The notes under the pieces were generated by a model, which saw only the letters and a program-made list of their open reading frames with translations, did not search any database and was not told where the DNA came from. Of a stretch of 19,292 nucleotides of DNA, positions 7,317-15,148 are shown piece by piece. Source of the DNA: an uncultured Devosia sp. (GTDB lineage Bacteria > Pseudomonadota > Alphaproteobacteria > Rhizobiales > Devosiaceae); contig CAJYKO010000253.1 of the NCBI GenBank assembly GCA_913775215.1, positions 1-19,292 of the forward strand. Direction: 5' to 3'. How positions within the stretch are numbered: position 1 is the first letter of the stretch; each line of letters starts with the position of its first letter. A program made the position numbers and the translations under genes.

Positions 7317-8054
7317 ATGTCCGAGACTACGATCAACGACGCCGAAATCGCCAAGTTCACGGCCATGGCCGAAGAGTGGTGGGACCCCAAGGGCAAGTTC
7401 AAGCCGCTCCACAAGTTCAACCCTGTGCGCCTCACCTATATCCGCGACAATCTCATCAGCCATTTTGGCCGTGACACGACTGTCATGCGGCCGCTTGAAG
7501 GCTTGAAGATCGTCGATATCGGCTGCGGTGGCGGCCTCCTCTGCGAACCCCTCACCCGGCTTGGCGCGACGGTGACCGGCGTCGATGCGGCTGAACGCAA
7601 CATCACGATTGCAAAAATCCACGCCGAGAAATCCGGTCTCGACATCGACTATCGCGTCACGACCTCCGAAGCGCTCGTGGCGGCCGGCGAAAAATTCGAC
7701 GTCGTCCTCAATATGGAAGTCGTCGAACACGTCGATAATGTCCCGCTCTACATGAAAAGCTGCGCCGATCTCGTCGCGCCAGGCGGCTTGATGTTCACCG
7801 CCACCCTCAACCGCACCGCCCGCGCCTTTGCTCTGGCCGTGGTCGGCGCCGAATATGTGCTGCGCTGGTTGCCCAGGGGCACGCACGATTGGCGGAAGTT
7901 CCTGACGCCCAATGAGATCCATAGCTTGATCACCCGAAATGGCCTGAAAGTCATCGAAGACAAGGGCGTCGTCTTTCACCCCATCGCCGACGAATGGCGG
8001 CTTTCGGAGGACACGGGCATCAACTACATGGTTCTCGCGAACCGCCCCGCATAA
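7317..8054 (+). CDS. ubiG: Ubiquinone biosynthesis O-methyltransferase UbiG
   Basis: UbiG is the SAM-dependent enzyme that carries out both O-methylations in ubiquinone (coenzyme Q) synthesis, at the inner membrane. The protein has 245 residues, the normal size. It starts at ATG 7317 with AAAGGAG six bases upstream. Family signatures are the N-terminal FTAMAEEWWDPKGKFKPLH (14-32) and NPVRLTYI (35-42), motif I VDIGCGGGLLCEPLTRLGA (66-84), GVDAAERNI (88-96) and the late TFxxW-like region LRWLPRGTHDW followed by FLTPNEI. It is transcribed away from lysC and meets the DUF2171-like gene head-on at a shared terminator. Confidence 0.95.
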   Translation: MSETTINDAEIAKFTAMAEEWWDPKGKFKPLHKFNPVRLTYIRDNLISHFGRDTTVMRPLEGLKIVDIGCGGGLLCEPLTRLGATVTGVDAAERNITIAKIHAEKSGLDIDYRVTTSEALVAAGEKFDVVLNMEVVEHVDNVPLYMKSCADLVAPGGLMFTATLNRTARAFALAVVGAEYVLRWLPRGTHDWRKFLTPNEIHSLITRNGLKVIEDKGVVFHPIADEWRLSEDTGINYMVLANRPA

Positions 8055-8058
8055 GACA

Positions 8059-8085
8059 GAGCCCGCTTGACGCGGGCTCCCTTGT
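8059..8085. terminator. Bidirectional terminator between ubiG and the DUF2171-like gene
   Basis: GAGCCCGC 8059-8066 pairs perfectly with GCGGGCTC 8072-8079 around a 5-nt loop. On the plus strand CCTTGTTT follows, five bases behind the ubiG stop. On the minus strand the hairpin follows the stop of the converging gene, with a less U-rich tail. Confidence 0.8.
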
Positions 8086-8457
8086 TTATGCCTTAAGCAG
8101 ATCGTCCTTGCGGACATTGAGGATCAACCGATCCCCTTCGACCCGGTCGATATGCTCGGGGAAGATATAGCGGTCCGAAGCCAGGAACCCGTCGGCGTCG
8201 AGCCGGACAAAGCCTTCACGCAGCGCCTTTTCCTGCAATTCGCGCGGTAGCTCGTCACTTGGGCTGAAGACATCAGCGAGCAGAGCCGCCATCGTATTGC
8301 GGTCGTCTTCGAGCACAGGGCTTACGCCCGCCGCATCCACCTCGGGCTGATCCGGCGCTTCATCGGTAATGCGGAAAGTCTCGACCTTGCCGATCGAATG
8401 CATCGCGCTATCAAAAACCTTCATGCCTTCGGCAATCGTATTTGGAATGGCGTTCAT
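8086..8457 (-). CDS. Small PRC-barrel-like / DUF2171-like protein
   Basis: This predicted 123-residue soluble protein starts at ATG 8457, chosen because a strong AAGGAGGA lies seven bases upstream; an ATG further upstream in frame (8517) has no such site. The N-terminal part GMKVFDSAMHSIGKVETFRI (11-30) is the 'what changes / how it is linked' strand pattern of PRC-barrel and DUF2171 proteins. The end RYIFPEHIDRVEGDRLILNV is the matching C-terminal part. The middle, about 31-85, is an acidic insert. DUF2171/PRC domains are known in stress-associated and RNA-processing proteins, but the role of this one is unknown. It shares its upstream region with ilvD, including a 20-bp palindrome. Confidence 0.75.
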   Translation of the reverse strand: MNAIPNTIAEGMKVFDSAMHSIGKVETFRITDEAPDQPEVDAAGVSPVLEDDRNTMAALLADVFSPSDELPRELQEKALREGFVRLDADGFLASDRYIFPEHIDRVEGDRLILNVRKDDLLKA

Positions 8458-8562
8458 GAAAAAATCCTCCTTCTTGATGAAGGCCGAACGCGTGGCCCAA
8501 ACCCGGCGTTCATTCACTTTTCTTTTGGTTCGGCCCTAACATCCGGGTCGCTGCGATCACAA

Positions 8563-8582
8563 ACCGTACCGCTCGGTACGGT
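8563..8582. promoter_or_regulatory. Perfect 20-bp palindrome, possible operator
   Basis: ACCGTACCG at 8563-8571 and CGGTACGGT at 8574-8582 are exact inverted copies around a 2-bp centre (CT). It sits in the divergent region between the DUF2171-like gene and ilvD, just upstream of a candidate ilvD -35 box. There is no U-tract on either side, so a terminator is unlikely. The size and symmetry fit an operator for a dimeric regulator such as a TetR-family protein, but no regulator gene is in the window. Confidence 0.55.
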
Positions 8583-8588
8583 AATTCC

Positions 8589-8617
8589 TTGAAGCTGCCC
8601 TGGAATGGGTCTAAACA
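8589..8617 (+). promoter_or_regulatory. Candidate ilvD promoter
   Basis: TTGAAG (8589-8594) and TAAACA (8612-8617) are 17 bp apart, about 48 nt before the ilvD ATG. The -35 is good and the -10 is a half match. It lies seven bases after the 20-bp palindrome. I see no leader peptide with a run of Ile/Leu/Val codons, so attenuation is not supported. Confidence 0.3.
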
Positions 8618-8664
8618 GGTCAACCAATCTCGGCCCCACCGGCGAATAACTTCGAGGACCCGCC

Positions 8665-10518
8665 ATGCCCGTCTATCGCTCCCGCACCACCACTCATGGC
8701 CGCAACATGGCCGGCGCACGTGGCCTGTGGCGCGCCACCGGTATGAAAGAAGGCGATTTCGGCAAGCCCATTATCGCAGTGGTCAATTCCTTCACCCAGT
8801 TCGTGCCGGGCCACGTTCACTTGAAGGATCTCGGCCAGCTCGTTGCCCGTGAAATCGAGGCCGCCGGCGGCGTCGCCAAGGAATTCAACACCATCGCCGT
8901 CGACGATGGCATCGCCATGGGTCACGACGGCATGCTCTATTCGCTGCCGAGCCGCGACATCATCGCCGACAGCGTCGAATACATGGTCAACGCCCACACC
9001 GCCGACGCCATGGTCTGCATCTCCAATTGCGACAAGATCACGCCCGGCATGCTGAACGCTGCCATGCGCCTCAACATCCCCGTGGTCTTCGTCTCTGGCG
9101 GCCCGATGGAAGCGGGCAAGGCCATCGTCAAGGGTAAGCTCCAGGCGCTCGACCTTGTCGATGCCATGGTGATGGCCGCCGACGATCATTACACCGACGA
9201 GGAAGTGCAGGCCGTCGAAGAAGCCGCCTGCCCCACTTGCGGCTCGTGCTCCGGCATGTTCACCGCCAATTCGATGAACTGCCTCACCGAGGCCCTCGGC
9301 CTGTCCCTGCCCGGCAACGGTTCCACCCTTGCCACCCATTCGGACCGCAAGCGCCTCTTCCAGGAAGCCGGCCATCTTATCGTCGACCTCGCCCGTCGCT
9401 ATTACGAGCAGGAAGACGAAACCGTCCTCCCACGCTCCATTGCAACGAAGCAGGCTTTCGAAAACGCCATGGCGCTCGACATCGCCATGGGCGGCTCGAC
9501 CAATACGGTTCTCCACATCCTCGCCGCGGCTCATGAAGGCGGCGTCGATTTCACCATGGACGACATCGACGCCCTCAGCCGTCGCGTGCCCGTGCTCTCG
9601 AAAGTCGCGCCCGCTAAAAACGACGTCCACATGGAAGACGTCCACCGCGCCGGCGGCATCTTTGCCATCCTCGGCCAGCTCGACCGCGCCGGTCTCATCA
9701 ATCGCAAGGAACCGACGGTTCACGCCGCGACCATGGGCGATGCCATCGACAAGTGGGACATTTCCCGCACCAATTCCGAAAGCGTTCGTCAGTTCTACAT
9801 GGCTGCCCCCGGCGGCGTGCGCACCACGGAAGCCTTCTCACAGTCCAACCGCTGGGCAGAGCTCGACACCGACCGCACCAATGGCGCGATCCGCTCGCCG
9901 GATCATCCCTTCTCCAAGGATGGCGGCCTCGCCGTCCTCAAGGGCAATATCGCCCTCGATGGCTGCATCGTGAAAACCGCAGGCGTCGACGAGTCGATCC
10001 TCAAATTCACCGGCCCAGCCCGTGTCTTTGAATCGCAGGACTCGACGGTGAAAGCGATCCTTTCCAACGAGATCAAGCCCGGCGACGTCATCGTCATCCG
10101 CTACGAAGGCCCCAAGGGCGGCCCCGGCATGCAGGAAATGCTCTATCCCACGAGCTACCTCAAATCGAAGGGTCTCGGTAAAGCCTGCGCGCTTCTCACC
10201 GATGGCCGCTTCTCCGGCGGCACTTCGGGCCTTTCCATCGGCCACGCGTCGCCGGAAGCGGCCGAAGGCGGCGCCATCGGCCTCGTGCGCGAAGGCGATA
10301 TCATCGAGATCGACATCCCCAACCGCACCGTCAACGTGCTGGTGTCTGATGCCGAAATGGCAACCCGCCGCGCCGAACAGGACAAGCTCGGCTGGCGTCC
10401 GGCTCACCCGCGCAAGCGCAAGGTGACCACCGCCCTAAAAGCCTATGCCGCCCTCGTCACCTCGGCCTCCAAGGGCGCCGTCCGCGACACCAAGGCCATC
10501 GACAAGCTCTGGCACTGA
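8665..10518 (+). CDS. ilvD: Dihydroxy-acid dehydratase IlvD
   Basis: IlvD removes water from 2,3-dihydroxy-isovalerate and 2,3-dihydroxy-3-methylvalerate, giving the keto acids that become valine, leucine and isoleucine. The protein has 617 residues, almost the length of E. coli IlvD, and starts at ATG 8665 with GAGGA upstream. Iron-sulfur and metal-site motifs are visible: VCISNCDKITPGM (117-129, with Cys122 and Lys124) and CPTCGSCSGMFTANSMNC (from 189, Cys195). The N-terminus (YRSRTTTHGRNMAGARGLWR) is that of the enterobacterial-type enzymes, which carry an oxygen-sensitive [4Fe-4S] cluster; that cluster assignment is from family knowledge. It is a single-gene unit, with no ilvA, ilvC or leu genes around it. 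Confidence 0.97.
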   Translation: MPVYRSRTTTHGRNMAGARGLWRATGMKEGDFGKPIIAVVNSFTQFVPGHVHLKDLGQLVAREIEAAGGVAKEFNTIAVDDGIAMGHDGMLYSLPSRDIIADSVEYMVNAHTADAMVCISNCDKITPGMLNAAMRLNIPVVFVSGGPMEAGKAIVKGKLQALDLVDAMVMAADDHYTDEEVQAVEEAACPTCGSCSGMFTANSMNCLTEALGLSLPGNGSTLATHSDRKRLFQEAGHLIVDLARRYYEQEDETVLPRSIATKQAFENAMALDIAMGGSTNTVLHILAAAHEGGVDFTMDDIDALSRRVPVLSKVAPAKNDVHMEDVHRAGGIFAILGQLDRAGLINRKEPTVHAATMGDAIDKWDISRTNSESVRQFYMAAPGGVRTTEAFSQSNRWAELDTDRTNGAIRSPDHPFSKDGGLAVLKGNIALDGCIVKTAGVDESILKFTGPARVFESQDSTVKAILSNEIKPGDVIVIRYEGPKGGPGMQEMLYPTSYLKSKGLGKACALLTDGRFSGGTSGLSIGHASPEAAEGGAIGLVREGDIIEIDIPNRTVNVLVSDAEMATRRAEQDKLGWRPAHPRKRKVTTALKAYAALVTSASKGAVRDTKAIDKLWH

Positions 10519-10748
10519 ACGGCATAGAAGGCCGACACAAACGCGATCAGTCCCTCCCCTTGGGAAGGGGGTGGCTAGGTGGGGGGTCTTACCCACACCT
10601 CAATACGACAAAGACGTGACAAGCCAGGTGAGCGGTGCTAAAGCCCCGCTCAGCCATTTTAGCGGTCTGCCAAGACAGCTGATCTGGTCAGGCTCGATAG
10701 CGGGCATTCCACCCTCCCTATCGGGCCGACCTAATCTCCCAAAATAAA
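10519..10748. repeat. Intergenic region with G/C-rich palindromes, probable dispersed repeat
   Basis: The stretch separates ilvD from the converging ABC ATPase gene. CCCCTT 10556-10561 and AAGGGG 10565-10570 form a tight hairpin, followed by GGTGGCTAGGTGGGGGGTCTT, and GTGGG 10579-10583 can pair with CCCAC 10592-10596. This wording resembles palindromic intergenic repeats I recall from many Hyphomicrobiales genomes. A second hairpin, TGAGCGG 10629-10635 with CCGCTCA 10646-10652, precedes ATTTT. A third, CGATAG near 10698-10703 with CTATCG near 10721-10726, has a long loop. One or more of these may end ilvD transcription. No gene is visible. Confidence 0.45.
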
Positions 10749-11429
10749 TCAATCCGTCACGGTCTTGCCATCAACGACCTTGATCTGCCGTCGACATGCG
10801 GCGGCGATCTTTTCGTCATGAGTCGAGATCAGAAAAGTCGTGCCTTCCTTGGCATTGATCTCAGCAATCAGCTCCATGACCTGAGTGGCCGATTCCCGGT
10901 CAAGATTACCCGTAGGCTCGTCGGCCAGCACCAGTTCTGGCTGGTTCATCAGGGCCCGGGCGATGGCGACGCGCTGCTTTTGGCCGCCCGAAAGCTGGGT
11001 GGCGCGAAAATCCATCCGATGCGACAGGCCTACCCGATCGAGCAGTTCCGCCCCGCGCTTCATTGCGCTCGCGGTCTCCCGACCATGCGTGATGGCCGAG
11101 GGGAACACGACATTTTCGAGCGCCGTAAAGTCGGGCAGAAGATGATGGAACTGGAAGACGAAGCCGATATGGCGATTGCGGAATTCGGTCAGGTCGGCGT
11201 CAGAGGCCCGGGTGATATCTTCCCCCAACATGACGTGGCTGCCGCTCGTGGGCTGCATCAATGTGCCGAGAATGGTCAGCAATGTGCTCTTGCCCGATCC
11301 CGACGGCCCCAGCAGGGCCGCAAGATCCTTATCCTCAAGCTGCATGTCGAGCCCTTTGAGCACCCGCGTCTCCGCCTCACCCTCGCCATAGGTCTTGACC
11401 AGGTCCTTAACGTCCACAAGCGCTGTCAT
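10749..11429 (-). CDS. ABC transporter ATP-binding protein, LolD/MacB type
   Basis: This 226-residue cytoplasmic ATPase powers the permease encoded just upstream. All ABC motifs are intact: Walker A GPSGSGKST (41-49), Q-loop Gln93, signature LSGGQKQRVAIARAL (146-160), Walker B LVLADEPTGNLD (167-178) and switch His204 in ISTHD. The sequence TVLKGL-like start, the 'FQFHHLLPDFTALENV' stretch and the size fit the LolD/MacB/FtsE class, which works with mechanotransmission-type permeases. It starts with ATG 11429, whose ATGA overlaps the permease stop; the frame continues open upstream inside the permease gene but that part is not ABC-like. It is the last gene of a three-gene operon (fusion protein, permease, ATPase). 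The exported substrate is unknown. Confidence 0.9.
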   Translation of the reverse strand: MTALVDVKDLVKTYGEGEAETRVLKGLDMQLEDKDLAALLGPSGSGKSTLLTILGTLMQPTSGSHVMLGEDITRASDADLTEFRNRHIGFVFQFHHLLPDFTALENVVFPSAITHGRETASAMKRGAELLDRVGLSHRMDFRATQLSGGQKQRVAIARALMNQPELVLADEPTGNLDRESATQVMELIAEINAKEGTTFLISTHDEKIAAACRRQIKVVDGKTVTD

Positions 11430-12631
11430 TGTCCGATCACCGAAACTGGGTCGACCCGCGCCGCAGCCCGTGCCGGCAAGATCGAGGCAAGGATGGCGCC
11501 GATCGCCGTCAGCGCAATGGCGAGCCCATAGGCCCCTTGCCGCACATCGACAGGCAGGCCACCGGGCCGCGCATTTTCCGGCAGCGGAAAGGGCGAGAGT
11601 GCAAGATAGCCAAGCCCGGCCCCGATCACGCCACCCAGAAGTCCAATCAGACTGCCTTGCAGCACGAATACGGCGACGACGAAGCCACGCGAAGCCCCGA
11701 AGGCCCGCATGATCCCGATCTCGGGGCGCCGCCGATAGGTCGACAGCAGCAGAGCGCTGGCAACGCCGATGACGATCGTGATGAGGGCAAAGGCCTTTAT
11801 CAGATTGCCCGAGCTCGCCTGGGCTCTCAGCCCGTCGAGCAACTGCGCGTTTCCTTCCGTCCAAGGCGTCGCCTTGAGCCCTGTCTGAGCCGCAAGGCGC
11901 TCGGCAAAGACATTGGCGGCATTGAGATCATCGAGCTTGATTTCGACCCGGCTTAGCCCCTGCGGCAGATCGAACAAAGTGCGTGCGGAACTGAGCGTGA
12001 TGAAGGCCGCCCGCGCGTCCAGCGCCTCGACCCCGATCGAAAAGATGCCATTGACCACAAGGGCACGCTCGACATTCCGATCCGATTGCAGGCGAATGAT
12101 CTGCCCAACGCCGATACCCAGATCGTCGCCCAGCGTCTTGCCGATCAGCACGCCCGAATTACTGAGACGCACATCGCCCGCAACGAGACGTGCTGCAATA
12201 TTGGCTATAGCCGAAACCTTATCCGGCTCGACGCCCGTCACCGCAACAGGGGCACGCGACTGCCCCCGCAAGACAAAGCCATTGCCCACGATCTGGGGCG
12301 AAACCGCCTTTATCCCGTCCATGGCTTCGATCGCCGGCAGGAAAGCATCCGCCGTGCGCAGCGTTTCCCGTTGGCCGGTCGATTTCTGCTGAACGAGCAG
12401 CGCGCCTGACGCATCTGGCATCAACAGTCCCGCATCACGGCTGGGCGCTTCAAGCGTAACGTGTGCGACATCGCCCAATGTGCGCTGCACAAGATAGCTT
12501 GCAAGCCCGCCGATCAGGGCGCTCATGAAGATGAAGACGAAAACGCCGACTGCAACCCCGGCAATCAAGAGCCCGGTCTGGGTCTTGTTGGAGGTGAGAT
12601 AACGCCATGCGATCTTGAAACCGTAAAGCAT
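11426..12631 (-). CDS. ABC transporter permease, FtsX/MacB/LolC type
   Basis: This 401-residue inner-membrane protein has the MacB/FtsX-type layout. There is one transmembrane helix near 18-42, a large periplasmic domain of about 230 residues, then three helices near 278-298, 317-343 and 367-388. The cytoplasmic loop RRPEIGIMRAFGASR (301-315) after helix 2 and the end DPVSVIGQ are hallmarks of the family. The proteins do not pump substrate through a channel but couple ATP hydrolysis to periplasmic movement. It starts at ATG 12631, 3 nt after the fusion-protein stop, and its stop overlaps the ATPase start, so the three are translated together. The adjacent HlyD/MacA-like gene favours an efflux (MacAB-like) role over LolCDE lipoprotein release. 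Confidence 0.88.
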   Translation of the reverse strand: MLYGFKIAWRYLTSNKTQTGLLIAGVAVGVFVFIFMSALIGGLASYLVQRTLGDVAHVTLEAPSRDAGLLMPDASGALLVQQKSTGQRETLRTADAFLPAIEAMDGIKAVSPQIVGNGFVLRGQSRAPVAVTGVEPDKVSAIANIAARLVAGDVRLSNSGVLIGKTLGDDLGIGVGQIIRLQSDRNVERALVVNGIFSIGVEALDARAAFITLSSARTLFDLPQGLSRVEIKLDDLNAANVFAERLAAQTGLKATPWTEGNAQLLDGLRAQASSGNLIKAFALITIVIGVASALLLSTYRRRPEIGIMRAFGASRGFVVAVFVLQGSLIGLLGGVIGAGLGYLALSPFPLPENARPGGLPVDVRQGAYGLAIALTAIGAILASILPARAAARVDPVSVIGQ

Positions 12632-12634
12632 GGC

Positions 12635-13729
12635 TCAGCTCGCCGCCACCATATCACCGACCGTGATGCCCGCCGGATCGGTAATAACCACGTCCCCCGC
12701 GGTGAGCCCTTCGGTCACGACGACCCGCTCGGCAGGCCAGTCGTTGAAGGCGATGGCGCGCGATACGGCAAGCCCGTTCTCGATGACAAGCACATGACTG
12801 TCGGCCCCTTCGGTGACGATGGCGCTGCGCGGCACCGAAAGCACGCCCTCAAAGGCATCAACGATCACATTGGCATTGACCGTCAGGCCCACCGGCAGTT
12901 CCACCGGCTCGTCGAAAGCGATCTTGATTGCACGCCCGCCCGTCGAACTATCGACTGTCGGGGCGGCAAATGTCACCGTACCGTGCTGGGCAACGCTGGC
13001 GCCAACCGGTTTGAGCAAGGCTTTGAGGCCCGCAGAGACGCGTGAGGAATAAACCTCATCGACGTCGGTCTCGACCACCAGTTCGCTCGTATCGGCAATG
13101 ACAAAAAGCTGTGTCTGCGTGTCGACCAGTTGCCCCTCGTCAACCTGCCTTGTCAGGACAATGCCTGAGATCGGCGCCCGGATCGTATATTGCGCCACCT
13201 GGCGATTTGCCTGTTCCAAGGCTGCTTGCAGCCGCGCCGTTTCGTTGACGGCGCCAGCCAAGGAAAGTTCGGCATCTTCGAGCGTTGAGCGCGATGTATT
13301 TTCCCCGAGGGCTCGCGCCCGTTGCGCCGCCGCGTCGGCCTGACGCTGCTTGACCTGCTGCGATTCAAGCGCAGCCTTTGCCTGTTCCGCCTGGGCCTGA
13401 GCGAGCGAAGCATCGAGCTCGATCAGGATATCGCCGGCCTTGACAGCCTGCCCTTCGTCAAAGGCAACCGACATTGCTTGAGCCGAAACCGCGGAGCGCA
13501 CCGTGACCGATGTCTTGGCCGCTATCCGGCCATTGACCGCAAGGAGCTGTTCGATCGGTCCGGCAACCAGGGTCTCGGTCGCCACGACCTTTGACTTCGG
13601 CTCCCACGGGCGATTGATCGCGGCATAGGCGGAGCCGGCCAGAATGAGCACGATGACAAAGAGCAGGAGCCCAATGCGCTTTTTTGGCTTTCTCGAGCCT
13701 GCTTTTATCGACTTCTGATTGTCTGCCAT
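12635..13729 (-). CDS. HlyD/MacA-type periplasmic membrane-fusion protein
   Basis: This 364-residue protein links an inner-membrane exporter to the outer membrane. The start is basic (KSIKAGSRKPKKR), then one membrane anchor (about 19-37), then a lipoyl/biotinyl half-motif with VAFDEGQAVKAGDILIELD (88-106). A long helical coiled-coil hairpin rich in Ala and Gln follows (about 108-181). The second lipoyl half (APISGIVLTRQVDEGQLV, 185-202) and beta-barrel strands follow. It is the first gene of the operon with the permease and ATPase. The ATG at 13729 has only a GGGGG/GGAAG stretch upstream. No TolC-like outer-membrane channel is in the window, so it must use one encoded elsewhere. Two inverted repeats lie in its upstream region. 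Confidence 0.9.
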   Translation of the reverse strand: MADNQKSIKAGSRKPKKRIGLLLFVIVLILAGSAYAAINRPWEPKSKVVATETLVAGPIEQLLAVNGRIAAKTSVTVRSAVSAQAMSVAFDEGQAVKAGDILIELDASLAQAQAEQAKAALESQQVKQRQADAAAQRARALGENTSRSTLEDAELSLAGAVNETARLQAALEQANRQVAQYTIRAPISGIVLTRQVDEGQLVDTQTQLFVIADTSELVVETDVDEVYSSRVSAGLKALLKPVGASVAQHGTVTFAAPTVDSSTGGRAIKIAFDEPVELPVGLTVNANVIVDAFEGVLSVPRSAIVTEGADSHVLVIENGLAVSRAIAFNDWPAERVVVTEGLTAGDVVITDPAGITVGDMVAAS

Positions 13730-13753
13730 CTTCCAGCCCCCGCTGATACCTGT

Positions 13754-13771
13754 TCAACGCTTACGCGTTGA
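13754..13771 (-). promoter_or_regulatory. Inverted repeat upstream of the exporter operon
   Basis: TCAACGC 13754-13760 and GCGTTGA 13765-13771 are exact inverted copies with a 4-nt centre, 25-42 nt before the fusion-protein ATG. It could be an operator or a leader hairpin. No U-tract follows. Confidence 0.4.
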
Positions 13772-13788
13772 TCACAGGGCTGGATCTC

Positions 13789-13804
13789 TCTCGGCACACC
13801 GAGA
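13789..13804 (-). promoter_or_regulatory. Second inverted repeat upstream of the exporter operon
   Basis: TCTCGG 13789-13794 and CCGAGA 13799-13804 pair around CACA. It sits three bases beyond the aldo/keto reductase terminator, 60-75 nt before the fusion-protein start. Whether it belongs to the terminator or to the exporter promoter is unclear. Confidence 0.3.
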
Positions 13805-13806
13805 AT

Positions 13807-13834
13807 AAAGCCCCCAGCCTGAACCGGGGGCTTT
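13807..13834 (-). terminator. Rho-independent terminator of the aldo/keto reductase gene
   Basis: AAAGCCCCC 13807-13815 pairs perfectly with GGGGGCTTT 13826-13834 around a 10-nt loop, 13 bases behind the reductase stop. On the minus strand GGGGGCTTTATTC ends the stem in a U-rich run. It separates the reductase from the exporter operon and would also work for plus-strand transcripts. Confidence 0.85.
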
Positions 13835-13847
13835 TCATTGGCTCTTG

Positions 13848-14720
13848 TCAGGCCTTCTTGCCAGCGATGGCATCGAGCGTTGCAAAATCTTCGTCGCTGA
13901 GCTCGAGCGCAGCGGCGGCGACATTGTCTTCGAGGTGCTTGACCTTGCCGGTCCCCGGAATCGGCAGCATCACCGGCGAGCGCTTCAAGAGCCAGGCGAG
14001 CGCAATCTGGCTGCCTGAGGCATTGTGCTTCTTGAGAATTTCGCGCGCCTTTTCATGACCTTCGACCAGTTCACCGCCAGCCAGCGGGAACCAGGGAATA
14101 AAGCCTATGCCGTTTTTCTCGCAATAGTTCAGCACATCTTCGCTCTGCCGATTGGCAAAGTTGTAAAGGTTCTGGACAGTCGTGACCTTGAAGTACTTTT
14201 GCGCTTCTTCGATATCGGCGACGCTGACTTCGGAGAGGCCCGCATGACGGATAATGCCTTCCTTCTGCATGTCGGCGATGACACCGAACTGCTCTTCGCG
14301 CGGCGTCTTGGGATCGATCCGGTGCAACTGCCAGAGATCGATGCGCTCGAGCTTGAGGCGGCGAAGACTCAGTAGCGCGCCTTGCCGCAAAAATTCCGGA
14401 CGTCCGAGCTGCGGCCATTCATTTGGGCCGGTGCGGGTCAGGCCGCTCTTGGTGGCAACGATCGTACCCTTGGAATAGGGCGCCAGTGCCTCGCCAATCA
14501 GCTCTTCGCTGATATAGGGGCCATAGCTTTCCGCCGTATCGATGAAATCGACACCGACTTCCGGCAGGCGCTTCAGGACGCGGATGGCCTCGTCGCGATC
14601 TTCGGGCGGACCCCAGATGCCCTTGCCGGTGATGCGCATGGCGCCGAACCCGAGGCGGTTGACCTTCAGGTCACCGCCGATGGCAAAGCTGCCCGACAGG
14701 GAAGCGTCGAGTGTGGTCAT
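13848..14720 (-). CDS. Aldo/keto reductase
   Basis: This 290-residue cytoplasmic oxidoreductase is expected to reduce aldehydes or ketones with NADPH, using a TIM-barrel fold. The catalytic tetrad is present: Asp61 and Tyr66 in FIDTAESYGP, Lys91 in ATKSG, and His133 in WQLHRID. The C-terminal PIPGTGKVKHLEDN is the cofactor-phosphate binding loop. The ATG at 14720 is preferred because GGAG lies eight bases upstream; a GTG at 14729 is in frame but has no such site. The closest family in my recollection is the YajO/'oxidoreductase Tas'-like subgroup that acts on small aldehydes. The substrate is not known. It sits alone, 68 nt after the MmcQ-like gene, with its own terminator. Confidence 0.88.
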   Translation of the reverse strand: MTTLDASLSGSFAIGGDLKVNRLGFGAMRITGKGIWGPPEDRDEAIRVLKRLPEVGVDFIDTAESYGPYISEELIGEALAPYSKGTIVATKSGLTRTGPNEWPQLGRPEFLRQGALLSLRRLKLERIDLWQLHRIDPKTPREEQFGVIADMQKEGIIRHAGLSEVSVADIEEAQKYFKVTTVQNLYNFANRQSEDVLNYCEKNGIGFIPWFPLAGGELVEGHEKAREILKKHNASGSQIALAWLLKRSPVMLPIPGTGKVKHLEDNVAAAALELSDEDFATLDAIAGKKA

Positions 14721-14788
14721 TTCAGTCACTCCATATGTGGATGCGAAAGGAACTGTTTTCGCGCCGGGTTCGATCCCCGAAAATCGGA

Positions 14789-15148
14789 TCAGCCGGTTGG
14801 AATGCCGATCTCGGCGCGCAATTTTTTGGTCAACCCGCTCGCCACCAGAGCATGGGAACGGGCGATATAGGCACGCAAATCATTCGCGCCGAGCGGCGCA
14901 TCCTGAGTGACCGACACCCATTGCCGCTTGGCAAAATAGGCGGCCTGCTCGACGCCATCGAGCGCCGTCAGGATATCGAAACTGGCCTCGCCGCTCTTGA
15001 ACACCAGCCGATGCGGCGCAGCGTCCGAAAGAAGACAAAAGACCTTGCCGCCCACCTTGGCGACCCGCGCCTCCCATTGATCGACAAAGCTTACGCCCGG
15101 CAATTGCCCAATCTGCGCGTCGAACCCGGCGCGGGTAAAGAGGCTCAA
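14789..15148 (-). CDS. MmcQ/YjbR family protein
   Basis: This 119-residue protein is of the MmcQ/YjbR fold, a small domain related to phosphopeptide/DNA-binding folds, with no firm function. Family features are WEARVAKVGGKVFCLLSD, the central RLVFKSG and the closing LVASGLTKKLRAEIG. It starts with TTG at 15148. The TTG overlaps the DUF1178 stop as TTGA, and GAGGAG lies five bases upstream, so the start is well placed despite the rare codon. The protein would be made by re-initiation after DUF1178. It is the last gene of the comF-grxC-nitrilase-DUF1178 run. Confidence 0.8.
   Translation of the reverse strand: MSLFTRAGFDAQIGQLPGVSFVDQWEARVAKVGGKVFCLLSDAAPHRLVFKSGEASFDILTALDGVEQAAYFAKRQWVSVTQDAPLGANDLRAYIARSHALVASGLTKKLRAEIGIPTG

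Noticed and set aside
5879..7474. A 531-codon plus-strand reading frame opposite lysC and into ubiG
   Set aside because: It lies antisense to lysC, has no family-like sequence, and is explained by G+C-rich codon use in lysC leaving no stop on the other strand.
8620..9723. A 367-codon minus-strand reading frame opposite ilvD
   Set aside because: It is antisense to a strongly conserved ilvD and has the repetitive His/Asp/Gly/Ala composition typical of shadow frames.
14767..14776. GGTTCGATCC, which resembles the T-arm of a tRNA
   Set aside because: Only four stem pairs form around it, and no acceptor, anticodon or D-arm can be built in the surrounding 59-nt gap or into the flanking genes.
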